A stretch of DNA of 64,000 nt from Nissolia schottii. Taxonomy: Eukaryota > Streptophyta > Magnoliopsida > Fabales > Fabaceae. Location of the stretch: positions 377,706 to 441,705 of the forward strand of contig QANU01067165.1 in NCBI GenBank assembly GCA_003254905.1, written 5' to 3'. The notes below the pieces were generated by a model. The model had not been told where the DNA came from. It worked only from the letters and a program-made list of their open reading frames with translations, and made no database searches. Positions 1 to 10,762 of this stretch are shown in pieces. A program made the translations under genes and the position numbers. Positions within the stretch are counted from its first letter, which is position 1. Every line of letters starts with the position of its first letter.

Positions 1-1132
1 AGATGCACTGAACGTAAGAAATCATCTTCATTAGTACAAAGTTCTAGAATGTTGTTAACAAACAAGGCACATAAATAATTTATTTGTAATTTATTAATAT
101 TATTTAAATTATTTTCATATTAAAGTCTGATCAACTGGTAGGCAGTCCACATCATTAGCTGGACAAAAATATTGGAACCTTTGAAAATTTTAAACAGACC
201 CATGTTTAACGCAATGCTAATTAATTTGCTCAAAAAAGTTCACGAAGCTTAAAGAAAAACTTCGATTCCAATCTATATGCACAGTAAAGCGAATAAATTA
301 TTGAAAGTATTCTTACAACGTGAATTTCTTCTTTCCATACATAGACATGGACAAAATAACATTAATTTAGTAATTTATAAATTCACAAATGATGTGGGTA
401 AAAGATTAAACATAATATTTATGCCATAAATAGCACCACCTTTTATATTATGAATACTACATGTTTCTGAAGCGATGAAAATTAGACTTAGGTACAGGGG
501 CGACATCAACCTACCATCAACACCTTACATTTAGAAAAAGCAAGGGAGCGAGTGGCGCTCACCCGAACTCACCTACTCCTTTGCTTTGAGATAAAGACTC
601 CTGGGATAGTGGGATATGATCTACCAGAACTAAGGAGTGAAAATGCATCATATCCTCCACGAGGTTAGGCATTATTAGCGTGACATTCCTCGGTCCAACT
701 CCAAAACGGAAAAAACTTAATTATGAACTAAAATAAAATAAAATACTTACAAATTATTGGATGATGGTAAGTAACTTAATTTTTACGTAAGGATGATGAC
801 TTAATTTCTCATAAGGACAAAAATATAAATTCAATTTTCAAAAGCACATTTATTTTAAATAAAAAACTATTAATGCTTGATTTTCGGAAATTACAAGAAT
901 AATGTCTTGCACAATTTATTTTAATAAAAAAAAAAGTAATTATGAAATATAAAAAAAAAATGAGGATTTGTTAGGTTGAAACAAAATTAAGGGTATTTAC
1001 GTGAATGCAAATAGGCCCATCATGCTGTTAAATGAAAGGGGCATAGGCGTGGGGAAGCAGAAGGACAAGATACTCCAGAGTGGTTTCAAAAAATAAGAAG
1101 TGATTAGTTTTGAGTGAGTGAGAAGTATATCC
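1..1132. other. Upstream region of first PCBER-like gene
   Basis: No coding exon is visible. Positions about 481-715 resemble about 3036-3235 in front of the second reductase copy: both hold a shared 'cgtgacattcc' core followed by 'caaaacgga', and a further match sits near 1014-1045 versus 3310-3340. This shows that promoter sequence was duplicated with the gene. The last 180 bases before the start codon are A/T-rich with poly-A runs; no confident TATA box. Confidence 0.6.
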
Positions 1133-2608
1133 ATGGCTGAGAAGAGCAAGATTTTGATCATCGGAGGCACCGGCTACATCGGCAAACACATAGTGGAAGC
1201 AAGCGCCAAGGCTGGACACCCCACTTTTGCATTGGTCAGGGAATCGACACTCTCCGACCCCGCCAAAGCTAACCTCATTGACCATTTCAGGACTTTGGGC
1301 GTTAACTCGGTCCCGGTATCACACACATACATATATATTCTATTTCTATCTGCATCCGCTGTATCTAGATACAATTATCAATTTAGTCACAATTAGAATT
1401 AATTAAGGAATGTGCGTGTGACAGGGGGATCTGTATGATCATGAGAACTTAGTGAAAGCGATCAAGCAGGTGGACGTGGTCATATCCCCGGTTGGTCACA
1501 TGCAGTTAGCTGATCAGGTTAAGATCATCGCTGCCATTAAGGAGGCCGGTAACGTTAAGGTACGCCCTTGTTTCTTTTTCACTCCCCTGCAAATCTAAAC
1601 ATTAGTTTTTTACTTGTTTCAAAGTTCCGTTTGGTTCGGTGCAGTTTCATCGAGTTTGGTCAATGCTTTGAATCGTTATTACAGCCACTACCTTGTATAA
1701 TTTCTGGAATGTTGGCAGAGATTTTTCCCTTCTGAATTCGGGAACGATGTGGATCGCGTGCATGCCGTGGAGCCAGCTAAATCCGCATTTGCCATAAAAG
1801 CCCAAATTCGGCGCAGTATTGAAGCACAAGGCATCCCCTACACATACGTGTCCTGCAACTGCTTTGATGGCTATTTTCTTCCCACATTGGTGCAGCCTGG
1901 TGCCATGGCTCCTCCTCCTCCCAGAGACAAAGTCATCATCTTGGGCGATGGAAACCCCAAAGGTAATAACATTTCATTCTTACATTCTCCTTGTCAACGT
2001 GTACTCATTCGCTAAATTTTATTTAATAGTGCATAAAATGTAAAATGACAGCATCTAACGCAAAATCAAGTTAAACTTACGCGACTCTCGCTATAATATG
2101 CAAAAAAAAAAATTTGTCCCTTGAATTACTTGTAGCGGTTTTCAACAACGAAGCGGACATTGGAACCTATACCATTAGAGCAGTGGATGACCCAAGGACA
2201 CTGAACAAGATTCTCTACATTAGACCACCCAAGAACATTTACTCACTCAACGAGCTTGTGGCCTTGTGGGAGAAAAAGATCCACAAGACACTCGAGAAAA
2301 CTTACGTGCCAGAGGAGAAGCTTCTCAAGGATATTCAAGGTCTGTATTGCATTAGATACCCTCAATTCCAGTTAATGCCAACTATTCAATTCAATATACA
2401 TTAAAGCTAAATGTGTTATGTATGTTTCCAATTTGTTGCAGAGGCACCTCTTCCAATCAATGTGGTATTAGCAATCAACCATTCGGTGTTCGTGAAGGGT
2501 GACCACACCAACTTTGAGATTGAGCCTTCTTTTGGTGTTGAGGCTTCTGAGTTGTACCCGGATGTCAAGTACACCACCGTGGAAGAATACCTTGACCACT
2601 TCGTTTGA
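1133..2608 (+). CDS. Isoflavone reductase-like / PCBER-like NADPH reductase, copy 1
   Basis: Five exons: 1133-1315, 1425-1559, 1719-1962, 2136-2339 and 2442-2608, all with GT-AG junctions, giving 310 residues, the usual length of the family. The family (PCBER, isoflavone, pinoresinol-lariciresinol and eugenol reductases) consists of cytosolic NADPH-dependent short-chain-type reductases of phenylpropanoid metabolism. The nucleotide-binding loop GGTGYIG is at residues 11-17. RFFPSEFGND starts at 107, and the conserved lysine expected at the active site is K133 in EPAKSAFAIK. The C-terminal half (TIRAVDDPRTLNK, EPSFGVEASELYPDVKYTTV) is strongly PCBER-like. Start chosen at the ATG of MAEKSK, which matches the paralogue and family N-termini. 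Oddities: ISPVGH in place of the more usual IS(A/T)VGH, and SCNCFDGYF where relatives have SSN-F(A/S)GYF. Exact substrate cannot be read from sequence; PCBER is the best guess. Confidence 0.93.
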
Positions 2609-3404
2609 CTTGATTGAGAATTAAACTACATATATGAAGGATATATATGCACATCTTGCTATCGGATAAATAAAATAATTTGATGTTTTTGCTCTGGAGT
2701 TTGAACTTTGACGCGGAATCTGCTACCTTTACTACTTATTTGCTCTATGTAAGCGTGTTACTGTTTTAGCACCCAAAATTAATAGTAAAAAAAGAAAGAG
2801 AAAGATGTTCTTGTGTCAAAATGCCCTTAACTAGTATTGCATCACGACTTTTCATCATTTTCATGCTGGTATGTATGTATGTATGTATGTATGTATGTAT
2901 GTATGTTGCTGCTTCACTAAATGAGATCGACTTATGAGTTGCGGCAATTACATGATTTCTATTACTAATAAAGCGTATCAAAATTAATCTTAATTTTTAT
3001 TATGAAATAAATTAAATGTATCTAAACTGTTAAAGATTAGACTTTAGGTATAATTTAGGCCGACAATAACCAACCACCAACCCCTACTTTAAAATATTTA
3101 TGGAGCGAGGGGTGCTCCGCGCAATCGGGGATGATCAACCATTAAACTAAGGACTGAATGATGCATCATATGCATATTATACACAAGGTTAGTCATCATT
3201 AACGTGACATTCCTGAATCCAAATTCAAAACGGAACAGATAATCATAAAATAAAATAGAACAATTTGGGTAGCTTGAAACAAAATTTAGGGTATTAAAAT
3301 AAAAACGAATAGGGCATCTTATGCAGTTAAATGAAGCATCGCAGTGTGCAAGCAGAGCGGTTTCAAAAGAAAACAAGTGACAAGCTCAATCTTAATTTTA
3401 TTCC
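2609..3404. other. Spacer between tandem reductases with duplicated promoter
   Basis: A 796-base spacer. It holds the 3' UTR of copy 1, an (ATGT)n microsatellite of about nine units near 2871-2906, and from about 3036 a partial copy of the copy-1 upstream region. There is no further exon. The presence of promoter-like sequence means each copy probably has its own transcription start. Confidence 0.7.
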
Positions 3405-5051
3405 ATGGCTGAGAAGAGCAAGATCTTGATCATCGGAGGCACCGGCTACATCGGCAAGCACATAGTGGAAGCAAGCGCCAAGGCCGGACATCCCACTTTT
3501 GCTTTGGTCAGGGAATCCACACTCTCTGACCCCGCCAAGGCTAACCTCATCCACCATTTCAACACTTTGGGCGTTAACTTGGTGCCTGTAAGACATATAT
3601 AACTAACTCTCTTTTTACTCTATTAGTTTAATTTGTATGTATTCAGTGATTTGTATCGCTTTATTTCAAAAGTTTGGCATACAGCAACATAGGATTCGAT
3701 AACAATGTAAAACTTATTTGATCTTACTATAGGGAGTATGGACCACGAAATTGAGTTCATTAATTCATAATCTATGTTAATTATAAGTTGGACTATGGCA
3801 GGGGGATCTATATGATGGCGATAAGTTAGTGAAAGCGATGAAGCAGGCGGATGTGGTCATATCCGCGGTGGCTCGCATGCAGTTAGCCGATCAGGTCAAG
3901 ATCATCGCTGCTATCAAGGAGGCTGGTAACATTAAGGTACGATGTTATGCACGAGCCTCGGTGACCTCAGGTTGTGGGTGGGGGTGAAGGGATGTTGGTG
4001 TTCTGATCGCTGTCCTTGCGGTTGATGTTTTGGTTTTTGCTTGCTGCCAAGCGTTTTGCTGTTCTAATAAACTTGTCAATTATCTAAAAAATCTAAACAA
4101 GAATCTTTGACTTCTTGTTAATTTCAAAATAATGGATGGAAAGTGACCGACGTAGGGTGAGTAAAGTTTGGATTACTTTTTTCTTACAAATAAAAACGTA
4201 AGTTTCCCTCAAGTGTTCTGTCTCGTTGGTTCTCTCCGAGTAACATGTCTCTGTGTATAATGTTGGCAGAGATTTTTCCCATCGGAATTTGGGAACGATG
4301 TGGATCGCGTGGATGCTGTGGAGCCAGCTAAATCCGCATTTGCTATCAAAGCCCAAATTAGGCGCAGTATTGAAGCTGAAGGCATACCCTACACATACGT
4401 GTCCTCCAACACCTTTGCTGGCTATTTTCTTCCCACATTCGGGCAGCCTGGTGCCACGGCTCCTCCTCCTCCCAGAGACAAAGTCACTATATTTGGTGAT
4501 GGGAATACCAAAGGTAACAACATATACTTTTTACATAAATTCCCACTATAATATGTTATTGTATCACATTTTTCTCTTGTTGTAGCGGTTTTCAACAACG
4601 AAGCGGACATTGGAACCTACACCATTAGAGCAGTGGATGACCCAAGGACACTGAACAAGATCCTGTACCTCAGGCCCCCTAACAACATTTACTCATTCAA
4701 CGAGGTTGTCGCCCTGTGGGAGAAAAAGATTGGCAACACCCTCCAAAAAATTTATGTCCCGGAGGAAAAACTTCTCAAAGACATTCAAGGTCCGTATACA
4801 TATCCTAAACATTTCGTGTTAAATTGTTAATGATAGCGCGCTCTTTCTTATTCAAATGTGATATGATCATTCCATTTGTTGCAGAGGCACCTCTTCCAAT
4901 CAACGTGATATTAGCAATCACTCATTCGGTGTTTGTGAAGGGTGACCACACCAACTTTGAGATTGAGCCTTCTTTTGGTGTTGAGGCTTCTGAGTTATAC
5001 CCGGATGTTAAGTACACCACCGTTGAAGAATACCTTGACCACTTCGTTTGA
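3405..5051 (+). CDS. Isoflavone reductase-like / PCBER-like NADPH reductase, copy 2
   Basis: Five exons: 3405-3587, 3802-3936, 4270-4513, 4586-4789 and 4885-5051. Each exon has exactly the same length as in copy 1 (183, 135, 244, 204, 167), so this is a direct tandem duplicate; it also encodes 310 residues. GGTGYIG at 11-17 and the lysine of EPAKSAFAIK (K133) are kept. It differs from copy 1 and from poplar PCBER at the substrate/cofactor pocket region: ISAVARM replaces IS-VGHM, so both a glycine and a conserved histidine have changed, while SSNTFAGYF is the typical form here. Introns have diverged more than exons; intron 2 is longer (333 versus 159 bases). Probably functional as a protein, but activity or specificity may differ from copy 1. 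Confidence 0.93.
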
Positions 5052-6830
5052 CTTGATTGAGAATTAAACATATATGAAAGGATATGTGCTCATCTTGCTA
5101 TTGAGTATTGTCATCGGATAAATAAAATAATTTGAGAATCTGCTACTTTTACTACTTATTTGCTCTATGTAAAGCCTGTTACAGTGTTACTTTCAAAGCA
5201 CCTCAAATTAATAAAAGAAGAAGAAGAAAGGAAAAAGACGTTCGTGTGAGAATTAATGTGAATGTCCTTCACTAGTGTCATGTCTGACATCATTTCAAGC
5301 TGGATAATATGTTGCGGCTTCTTTTGTGAGTTGCGATCGTTGCTTGGTTTTTGCCTTTTCTTTTCTTTTCTTTTTACCTTTCCATATATGTGTCCAATAC
5401 TAGCCTTGGTGAAGGGCAACTACAAGAAGTAAAACTTGAGTTGAAGGACCAGCTATAATTGATGGCCAATCTATTAGGACTGAGCATAAGAGCATATCTA
5501 ATGATCTCACTTTGGATTTTAATTTTGACTTCTCTCACTAACACATCAACACCATATAATTCTTTTTTCCAATGAAAAAGAAGCTAAACTTTAATTATTT
5601 AAGAAAAAAAAAACTTCTAAAGTAAATATCTCAATTTAAGGAATTTTTTTTATTTATAAGTTCAACTTTTAAATTTTAAAAAAATATATTAAAAAGCTTC
5701 CAATGCCATGTGTCACATGGGCATTGGTTAGCTGAGAACTGGTTTGGTCCTAAGTAAGAGAGACGAGTCCCAATTTCTTGCACCTGCTCCAATGGTTGTT
5801 TTAAATTGTCCATCCCACTTTGTGGGGTCCTCTTAAGATTATCACAGGAGGGACACTTTCCTCCAAGAGGAGGAAGGAGCAAGTTTAAAAAACAGGTAAG
5901 GCTTGTGCAAAAAGAAAAGGGACAGCAGAGGAACATGTTTGACTACTTGGACAAATAAATTTCGGGCAAATGGTTCCGAGGAATCATTGCTGTGAACAAT
6001 ATATTTACAAAAGTATGATGTGTATGCAACGGAATTGAGTACATGGCCCAACTCTGCCATCAACAATAGCAGGCCCGACTTTGTTTTAGACCTATTTAAG
6101 GCAAATGGTACTAATGCCGTTTGTGATAATAGTATAACTTTGTTTAAAGTTTCCACAATCATCATAAGGATGCTTCATCTCTAAGTGAAGGCGTTATCAA
6201 TGGGCACACAACATTTTCAGTATAACATAAAAATTCAAAACATTTAACCCCAAATCTTGATAATCTAATTAATAGTTGGCAGCAGAATTTGATGAGATTG
6301 CTCTTTCTGCAATTGTCATTTTATGGGAAATGCTTCATGCACATACCAAAATATGTTTATACCCTTGTCATTCTCTCATAACACATCATTGAAAACCACT
6401 TTGTTTTTTTTATAATTGAAAATGGAAAGACCATCAAGCTATACTATTACTGTGATAAGAAAAACTGCATCAAGTTTTCACACACACAACAATAGAAGAA
6501 ATGTATTTGCTAAACAACTCTTGCCAACCAATTTATATCAACTAGAACCAAGGTATATAAGTATAAAAAAAAAAATATTTGTCCCACTTTACGGAACACT
6601 TTGAAGGGATACACTTAGGCATCCTTAAACATGGATAGGGAGTGAGTGTAACTTTTTCCTGAACCAATAAATAGTAAAAATAACATTACTCAAAGTATAA
6701 ACGGAGATGACATATACACAATTTAATCAACTAGTTTCGTTGTCTCCAACTTACATGTGATTCTTCCACCGGGGGACATGTATGACAGTTTGAGATCCGA
6801 AGCCAGTGAGCATTCTCACCAAATACTTGT
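5052..6830. other. Intergenic region, no gene seen
   Basis: It contains the 3' UTR of reductase copy 2 to about 5140, then AT-rich DNA. A compact foldback near 5700-5727 (CCAATGCCATGTG facing CACATGGGCATTGG) starts a GC-richer block running to about 6160. Reverse-strand open frames of about 100 codons lie there, but with no recognisable protein similarity I do not call them genes. Confidence 0.6.
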
Positions 6831-7416
6831 TTATCTGATACTGATATCTGTTTGATTGACTTTGACGTGCATGTTGGTAGAGGAGAGAGTAGCGCCATCA
6901 TCAGTGTTATTACTACTTGTAAGAGTATGATTATGATGTTGATGTGAGTGTGACCATCTTAGTGTAGCCCTAGTCCTAGTTCCTGCCGATGGTGCTGGCG
7001 CCGGTGCAGACGCCAATTCCTCTTCAGCTACCATGGACTTGGCTGGCAACGGTGCCGTTCTTATGATACGGTTATCTGTGTAGCTGATCATTCTTCTGGC
7101 CTTCATTCCCTCAGTTGCATTTCCTGCATAGTTGGATAAGCAGATTAATGAATACAACCAGAACAGAACAATTTACAAGTCCAGATGGTAATACGAATGT
7201 AACAAAATGCAAAAGAAGCAAACATAATCAACAAGAGAAGTCAATATTTGTATCATTTTAGTGGAATGAAGAGATCAATTAGCAGTTCCATTGAAGAGGT
7301 TTACCATTTACATCGAGGTCAGCCTTGGAATTCTCTGACAAGAGGATAAGTGTTGGTGTGATGATTGTAAGTAAGGCCCAGAAGAAGAATATTGGAACTA
7401 GAGTTCTTTCACTCAT
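6831..7416 (-). CDS. Small secreted or membrane-anchored protein, unknown family
   Basis: Two exons on the reverse strand, 7416-7305 and 7123-6831, joined by a GT-AG intron in frame (37 codons plus one base, then the rest), giving 134 residues. The N-terminus MSERTLVPIFFFWALLTI and the following hydrophobic stretch (about residues 6-27) form a signal peptide or anchor. After it come a basic segment with RMISYTDNRIIRTAP, a short APAPAPSAG block that resembles arabinogalactan-type hydroxyproline glycosylation sites, a His-rich patch (WSHSHQHHNH), and Asn/Ser/Thr-rich sequence with possible N-glycosylation sites (NHT, NQT). I do not recognise the family. It could be a peptide-hormone precursor or a small AGP-like wall protein. 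The clean intron and signal-like start argue for a real gene; function is not inferred. Confidence 0.6.
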
Positions 7417-8997
7417 TTGTTGAGACAACTAGAGCAATTTCACGCACCTCTGTAAGTAAGGTTTATGTGGCAAGACTTTGTGTGTATCAGGGAGTGAAAG
7501 ACAATGTTGTTTTTGGCTTCAAGACATTAGCTGGCCATGTTTAAAGCATAACTGGCTAGCTATCAGAATAATTTAGACAAATAGGAACTGCTACTCAGTT
7601 TGATTGCAATTTGCACAACTATTATATAAATAAAACTAAGAGTCAAGCTTTAATAACTAAACCTGTGATTTGGTTTCTCGGTTGTTGGAGGGTTGTTATA
7701 GCCACTGATCTGCTTGGCTGTTGATTCCAAGTCACAATCTGTCGTGGCTTCGTACCATTGGCATTGATTCTAGTATTACACTAATACTTCATAACCTCAC
7801 CCTTCTCTTATTATTGATGTTTACCTCCCAACAATTAAGTAGCTTATATTATACTGCAATCCTTTTAATAATCATCAAAACTCATTAGAAGAACTAGTCT
7901 GAAATACTACTTGCGCATACCTGCTACATGATGTACATATTCTGCTACACGAGGACATACTAATTATACAGTGATTACAATATTTCTCACTAATTTAGTT
8001 ATTCACTCGTTTTTAGAGCGCCACTTGCAGTGGTAAATATCATGCTGCAAGGGTAGTGGGGGAAGTGATATTTGTTAAGCTTAAATATATTCCCTGAAGG
8101 ATGTTTGAAACTTGGTTAAGGTTTTTGCTTTGTTTTTTTAAAAAAAAAAGTTTAAATATATCATAAATTACATAGTGGTTTTAGTTTATGTCGTTAATAA
8201 AACTTTATTAATTGCCAACGTAACTAACAAAATGTTATATCAGCAGTATTATGTAAGTAAAATAAATCCACTCAACCTATAATTCAGTCAAAATCCAACC
8301 TATAATTGCGATTTGACCCAATTTTAAATAGTGAATGAATCAAGATTTAGGACAAATTTAAGTCGAATAACGAGTTATAAATCAAATGAGTTTATTTTGT
8401 TCACATGATATTAACATGACACTCAATTAGTAACATCAACATTTAAAGTCCCACTTAATTTCATATATGCGAACCATAATATTAAACTTGGAGACCTAAA
8501 CCAAACGTTTGAAACATATTTAAACCTTTTTTTTTTTAATTTTACTTCGTTGCGCTTAATAATTTTGGTATCCACTTGCTTGCAAACGTAGAAATGTCAA
8601 ATGTGCAATCCAAACTCTTCAACTACTGAAATATACATACTATAGGCATGGTTTATAAAAATAAATAAATAAATAAACACACAGCATGATGAACGTTGGA
8701 AATCCCTTCTCAGTCAACAGTCATGACCGTTAGAAGGTTCCTTAAAAGTCTTAAACAATGTACTAGAGAGAGCTAGAAAAGGCTACAGAATTAAAAAATA
8801 AAAAATAAAAACCAATAATTATAAGAATTACAAAGTCAAGCAAGAAAGAAACCAGCTGTATCCTAGGCTAGAAAGTAAGTCAGACGCAGCTAGTTATATA
8901 TGAAAATGAAGACAACAATGCGTCACCTAAACAACTAGAGACACAACCTACACTACGATTTTTCTCATCCAAAGCCATATGAAAATTCTTCGAAAAC
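7417..8997. other. Intergenic region
   Basis: AT-rich spacer between two reverse-strand genes. It should hold the promoter of the small secreted-protein gene (upstream of 7416) and the 3' UTR of RER1 (below 8998). A short (AAAT)n run lies near 8661-8677. No gene recognised. Confidence 0.6.
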
Positions 8998-10297
8998 TCA
9001 GCGCCGGGAAATTCCAGTCTTCTTTCCTGTGTACCTCTATAAAGAATCAAAGAAACAGATATCAAAAAATTTGGTGGGAAGAAACTTGAGAATAAACGTT
9101 TGCCAAAAATTGAGGCATTATAATCAATGAAATCAAGGCCAGTGCTAGCTAGAAATTCCTAAGGCTCTCTCACCTGCTTTCCAAAGCTGAAAGGAATATA
9201 TTTGTACTTGATCATGTGCATAATTTGGCGCTTCATTGTGAGGATAAACAGGACAACCCAATAGAAGAGGAGTATGGGCCAGAAAACAGGGACATCAAAC
9301 ACAGATATGAAAGTCATCAGGAAGGCAACACAGAATGCCTTTGTGATTGAATACCTGGAATTGAAAGCGATGTGAACCCCAATGGTAAAACTGTTACGAA
9401 AATCCTATCTTTCTGTTAAAAAACAAAGGTTTAAACTGATCATAAATCAGAAAAAGACATTAAAATAAACGTTACTTACTTGTCACTCTCCCACTTGGCT
9501 ACCCTCATCAATAGAAAATTCCACACCTTTTAGCTTCATATTCTTTATTTATTCTTATTAAGTTTTGTTATTCATGCTCCTGACTTTCATCCACTATTAA
9601 ATGAAGAAATTCATTGAGTACACTTAACATGACAAATTCTTACCTCCACCAGTGAAGGAAATGGTTTTATGCACCACATACATTATCTATCATTAAAATG
9701 GTATTGAGGATGATGTAAAATATTGAAGCTCCGTAGTACATATCACACCAACACACATCTAAGCCAGGTCCAATTGTTTATAGACAACAAGGGTGCAGAT
9801 TCATCAGCTGATTCACTGTATATGCACCCTCTAACCGTTCATTCATTGGTAGTCATCAGCTAGAGAGTCAGTTATAGGTTAGCATATACGGTTAGAGTTA
9901 GTTACAATGTAATTGCTCATCAGTGTAAGAGATAGTACCAGAACTTAAACTCAGGGAGGCGACGAACGAATGGCTTAAACTCATCGGAGTCCTTGGTAGG
10001 CAAAGAAGCCCCGTCCAGCACTTCAACCTGTGGATCCACTTTTGGGGAAAGAAAACCAATGAGGAGGTTGAGGATGTAGATGCCGAGTCCGTACGACACA
10101 ATGTAGAACCCACGGCCGTAGTACACCCTCAACACGTATATAGCCGCGGCGGCAGCCGTCCCCACCCACCTCTCCACCGTGTGAGGGCTCCAACGATCCA
10201 AGTAGTACTGAAACTTCCTCCAGAAATCGTTCCTCAGCTCCGCGAGAGGCGCCGCCACCCGCGACACGGCCCCGTCGTCGCCTCCACCTCCTTCCAT
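8998..10297 (-). CDS. RER1: RER1 family ER-retrieval receptor
   Basis: Three exons on the reverse strand: 10297-9939, 9354-9174 and 9036-8998; phases fit and the model encodes 192 residues, the usual RER1 size. RER1 is a four-helix membrane protein of the early Golgi that binds transmembrane signals of escaped ER proteins and returns them in COPI vesicles. Evidence: [17 protein letters not shown] near the N-terminus, the helix pair around [33 protein letters not shown] across the first junction, [17 protein letters not shown], and [19 protein letters not shown]. The last exon adds only [13 protein letters not shown] chose MEGGGG as start because family members begin close to this point; an in-frame upstream ATG at 10357 would add 20 residues with no family match. 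It is head-to-head with the gamma-CA gene, 465 bases apart. Confidence 0.95.
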
Positions 10298-10762
10298 CCC
10301 ATACACAGCTCCGCTCCCTCCTTCAAATCTAATTTCATCAAATTTCAAATCAAACAAAATGAAACGAAATTAACAACGATGTCAATATCAAATTTGATTT
10401 CACCTTCAGCTTGAAGAAACCTCTTCCGCTGGCTTTCCAAACTCGATGATCACCGATTCACGGTACCTTGCTTCGTCTTCCGGGGGGACTGTACGAGTCA
10501 AGCGCACCGTTTTGATGTTTTTTTAATTTTTGGTGATACCGCTTCGGTCCTTCAAGCTAGCCCGTGTAGTGTTTGGGCCGGGCCCATTTCGAAAGGAATG
10601 TTTTGATTTATGGTCTTTGGTCTATGGACATACATTTGGTTGTTGAAAACCCGGTTTTGGCCTCCCCATGAAACGGGATATACTACCCTGCCACTGGGAT
10701 GCTTTGAAGTCGCACTGCCCCTGCGGCATTGGGCATTTCAGTTGCAAGAGGTGGAATCGGAA
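10298..10762. promoter_or_regulatory. Bidirectional promoter, RER1 / gamma-CA
   Basis: Only 465 bases separate the two start codons, so the 5' UTRs and promoters of both genes lie here. Near 10571-10589 is a GGGCCGGGCCCATTT block holding TGGGCC/GGGCCC elements on both strands. Such site II motifs, bound by TCP factors, are common in plant promoters of mitochondrial and housekeeping genes. No clear TATA box toward gamma-CA, as usual for such promoters. Confidence 0.6.

Noticed and set aside
5676-6165. Two reverse-strand open frames of 86 and 107 codons
   Set aside because: No signal, domain or splice logic, and compositionally ordinary; probably chance frames in a GC-richer repeat-like block.
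10181-10414. Forward frame opposite RER1 exon 1
   Set aside because: Shadow of the RER1 coding strand and its 5' region.
10610-10762. N-terminal extension of gamma-CA from 10610
   Set aside because: The extra residues do not look like known gamma-CA starts; the ATG at 10763 gives the typical MGTLGRAIY N-terminus.
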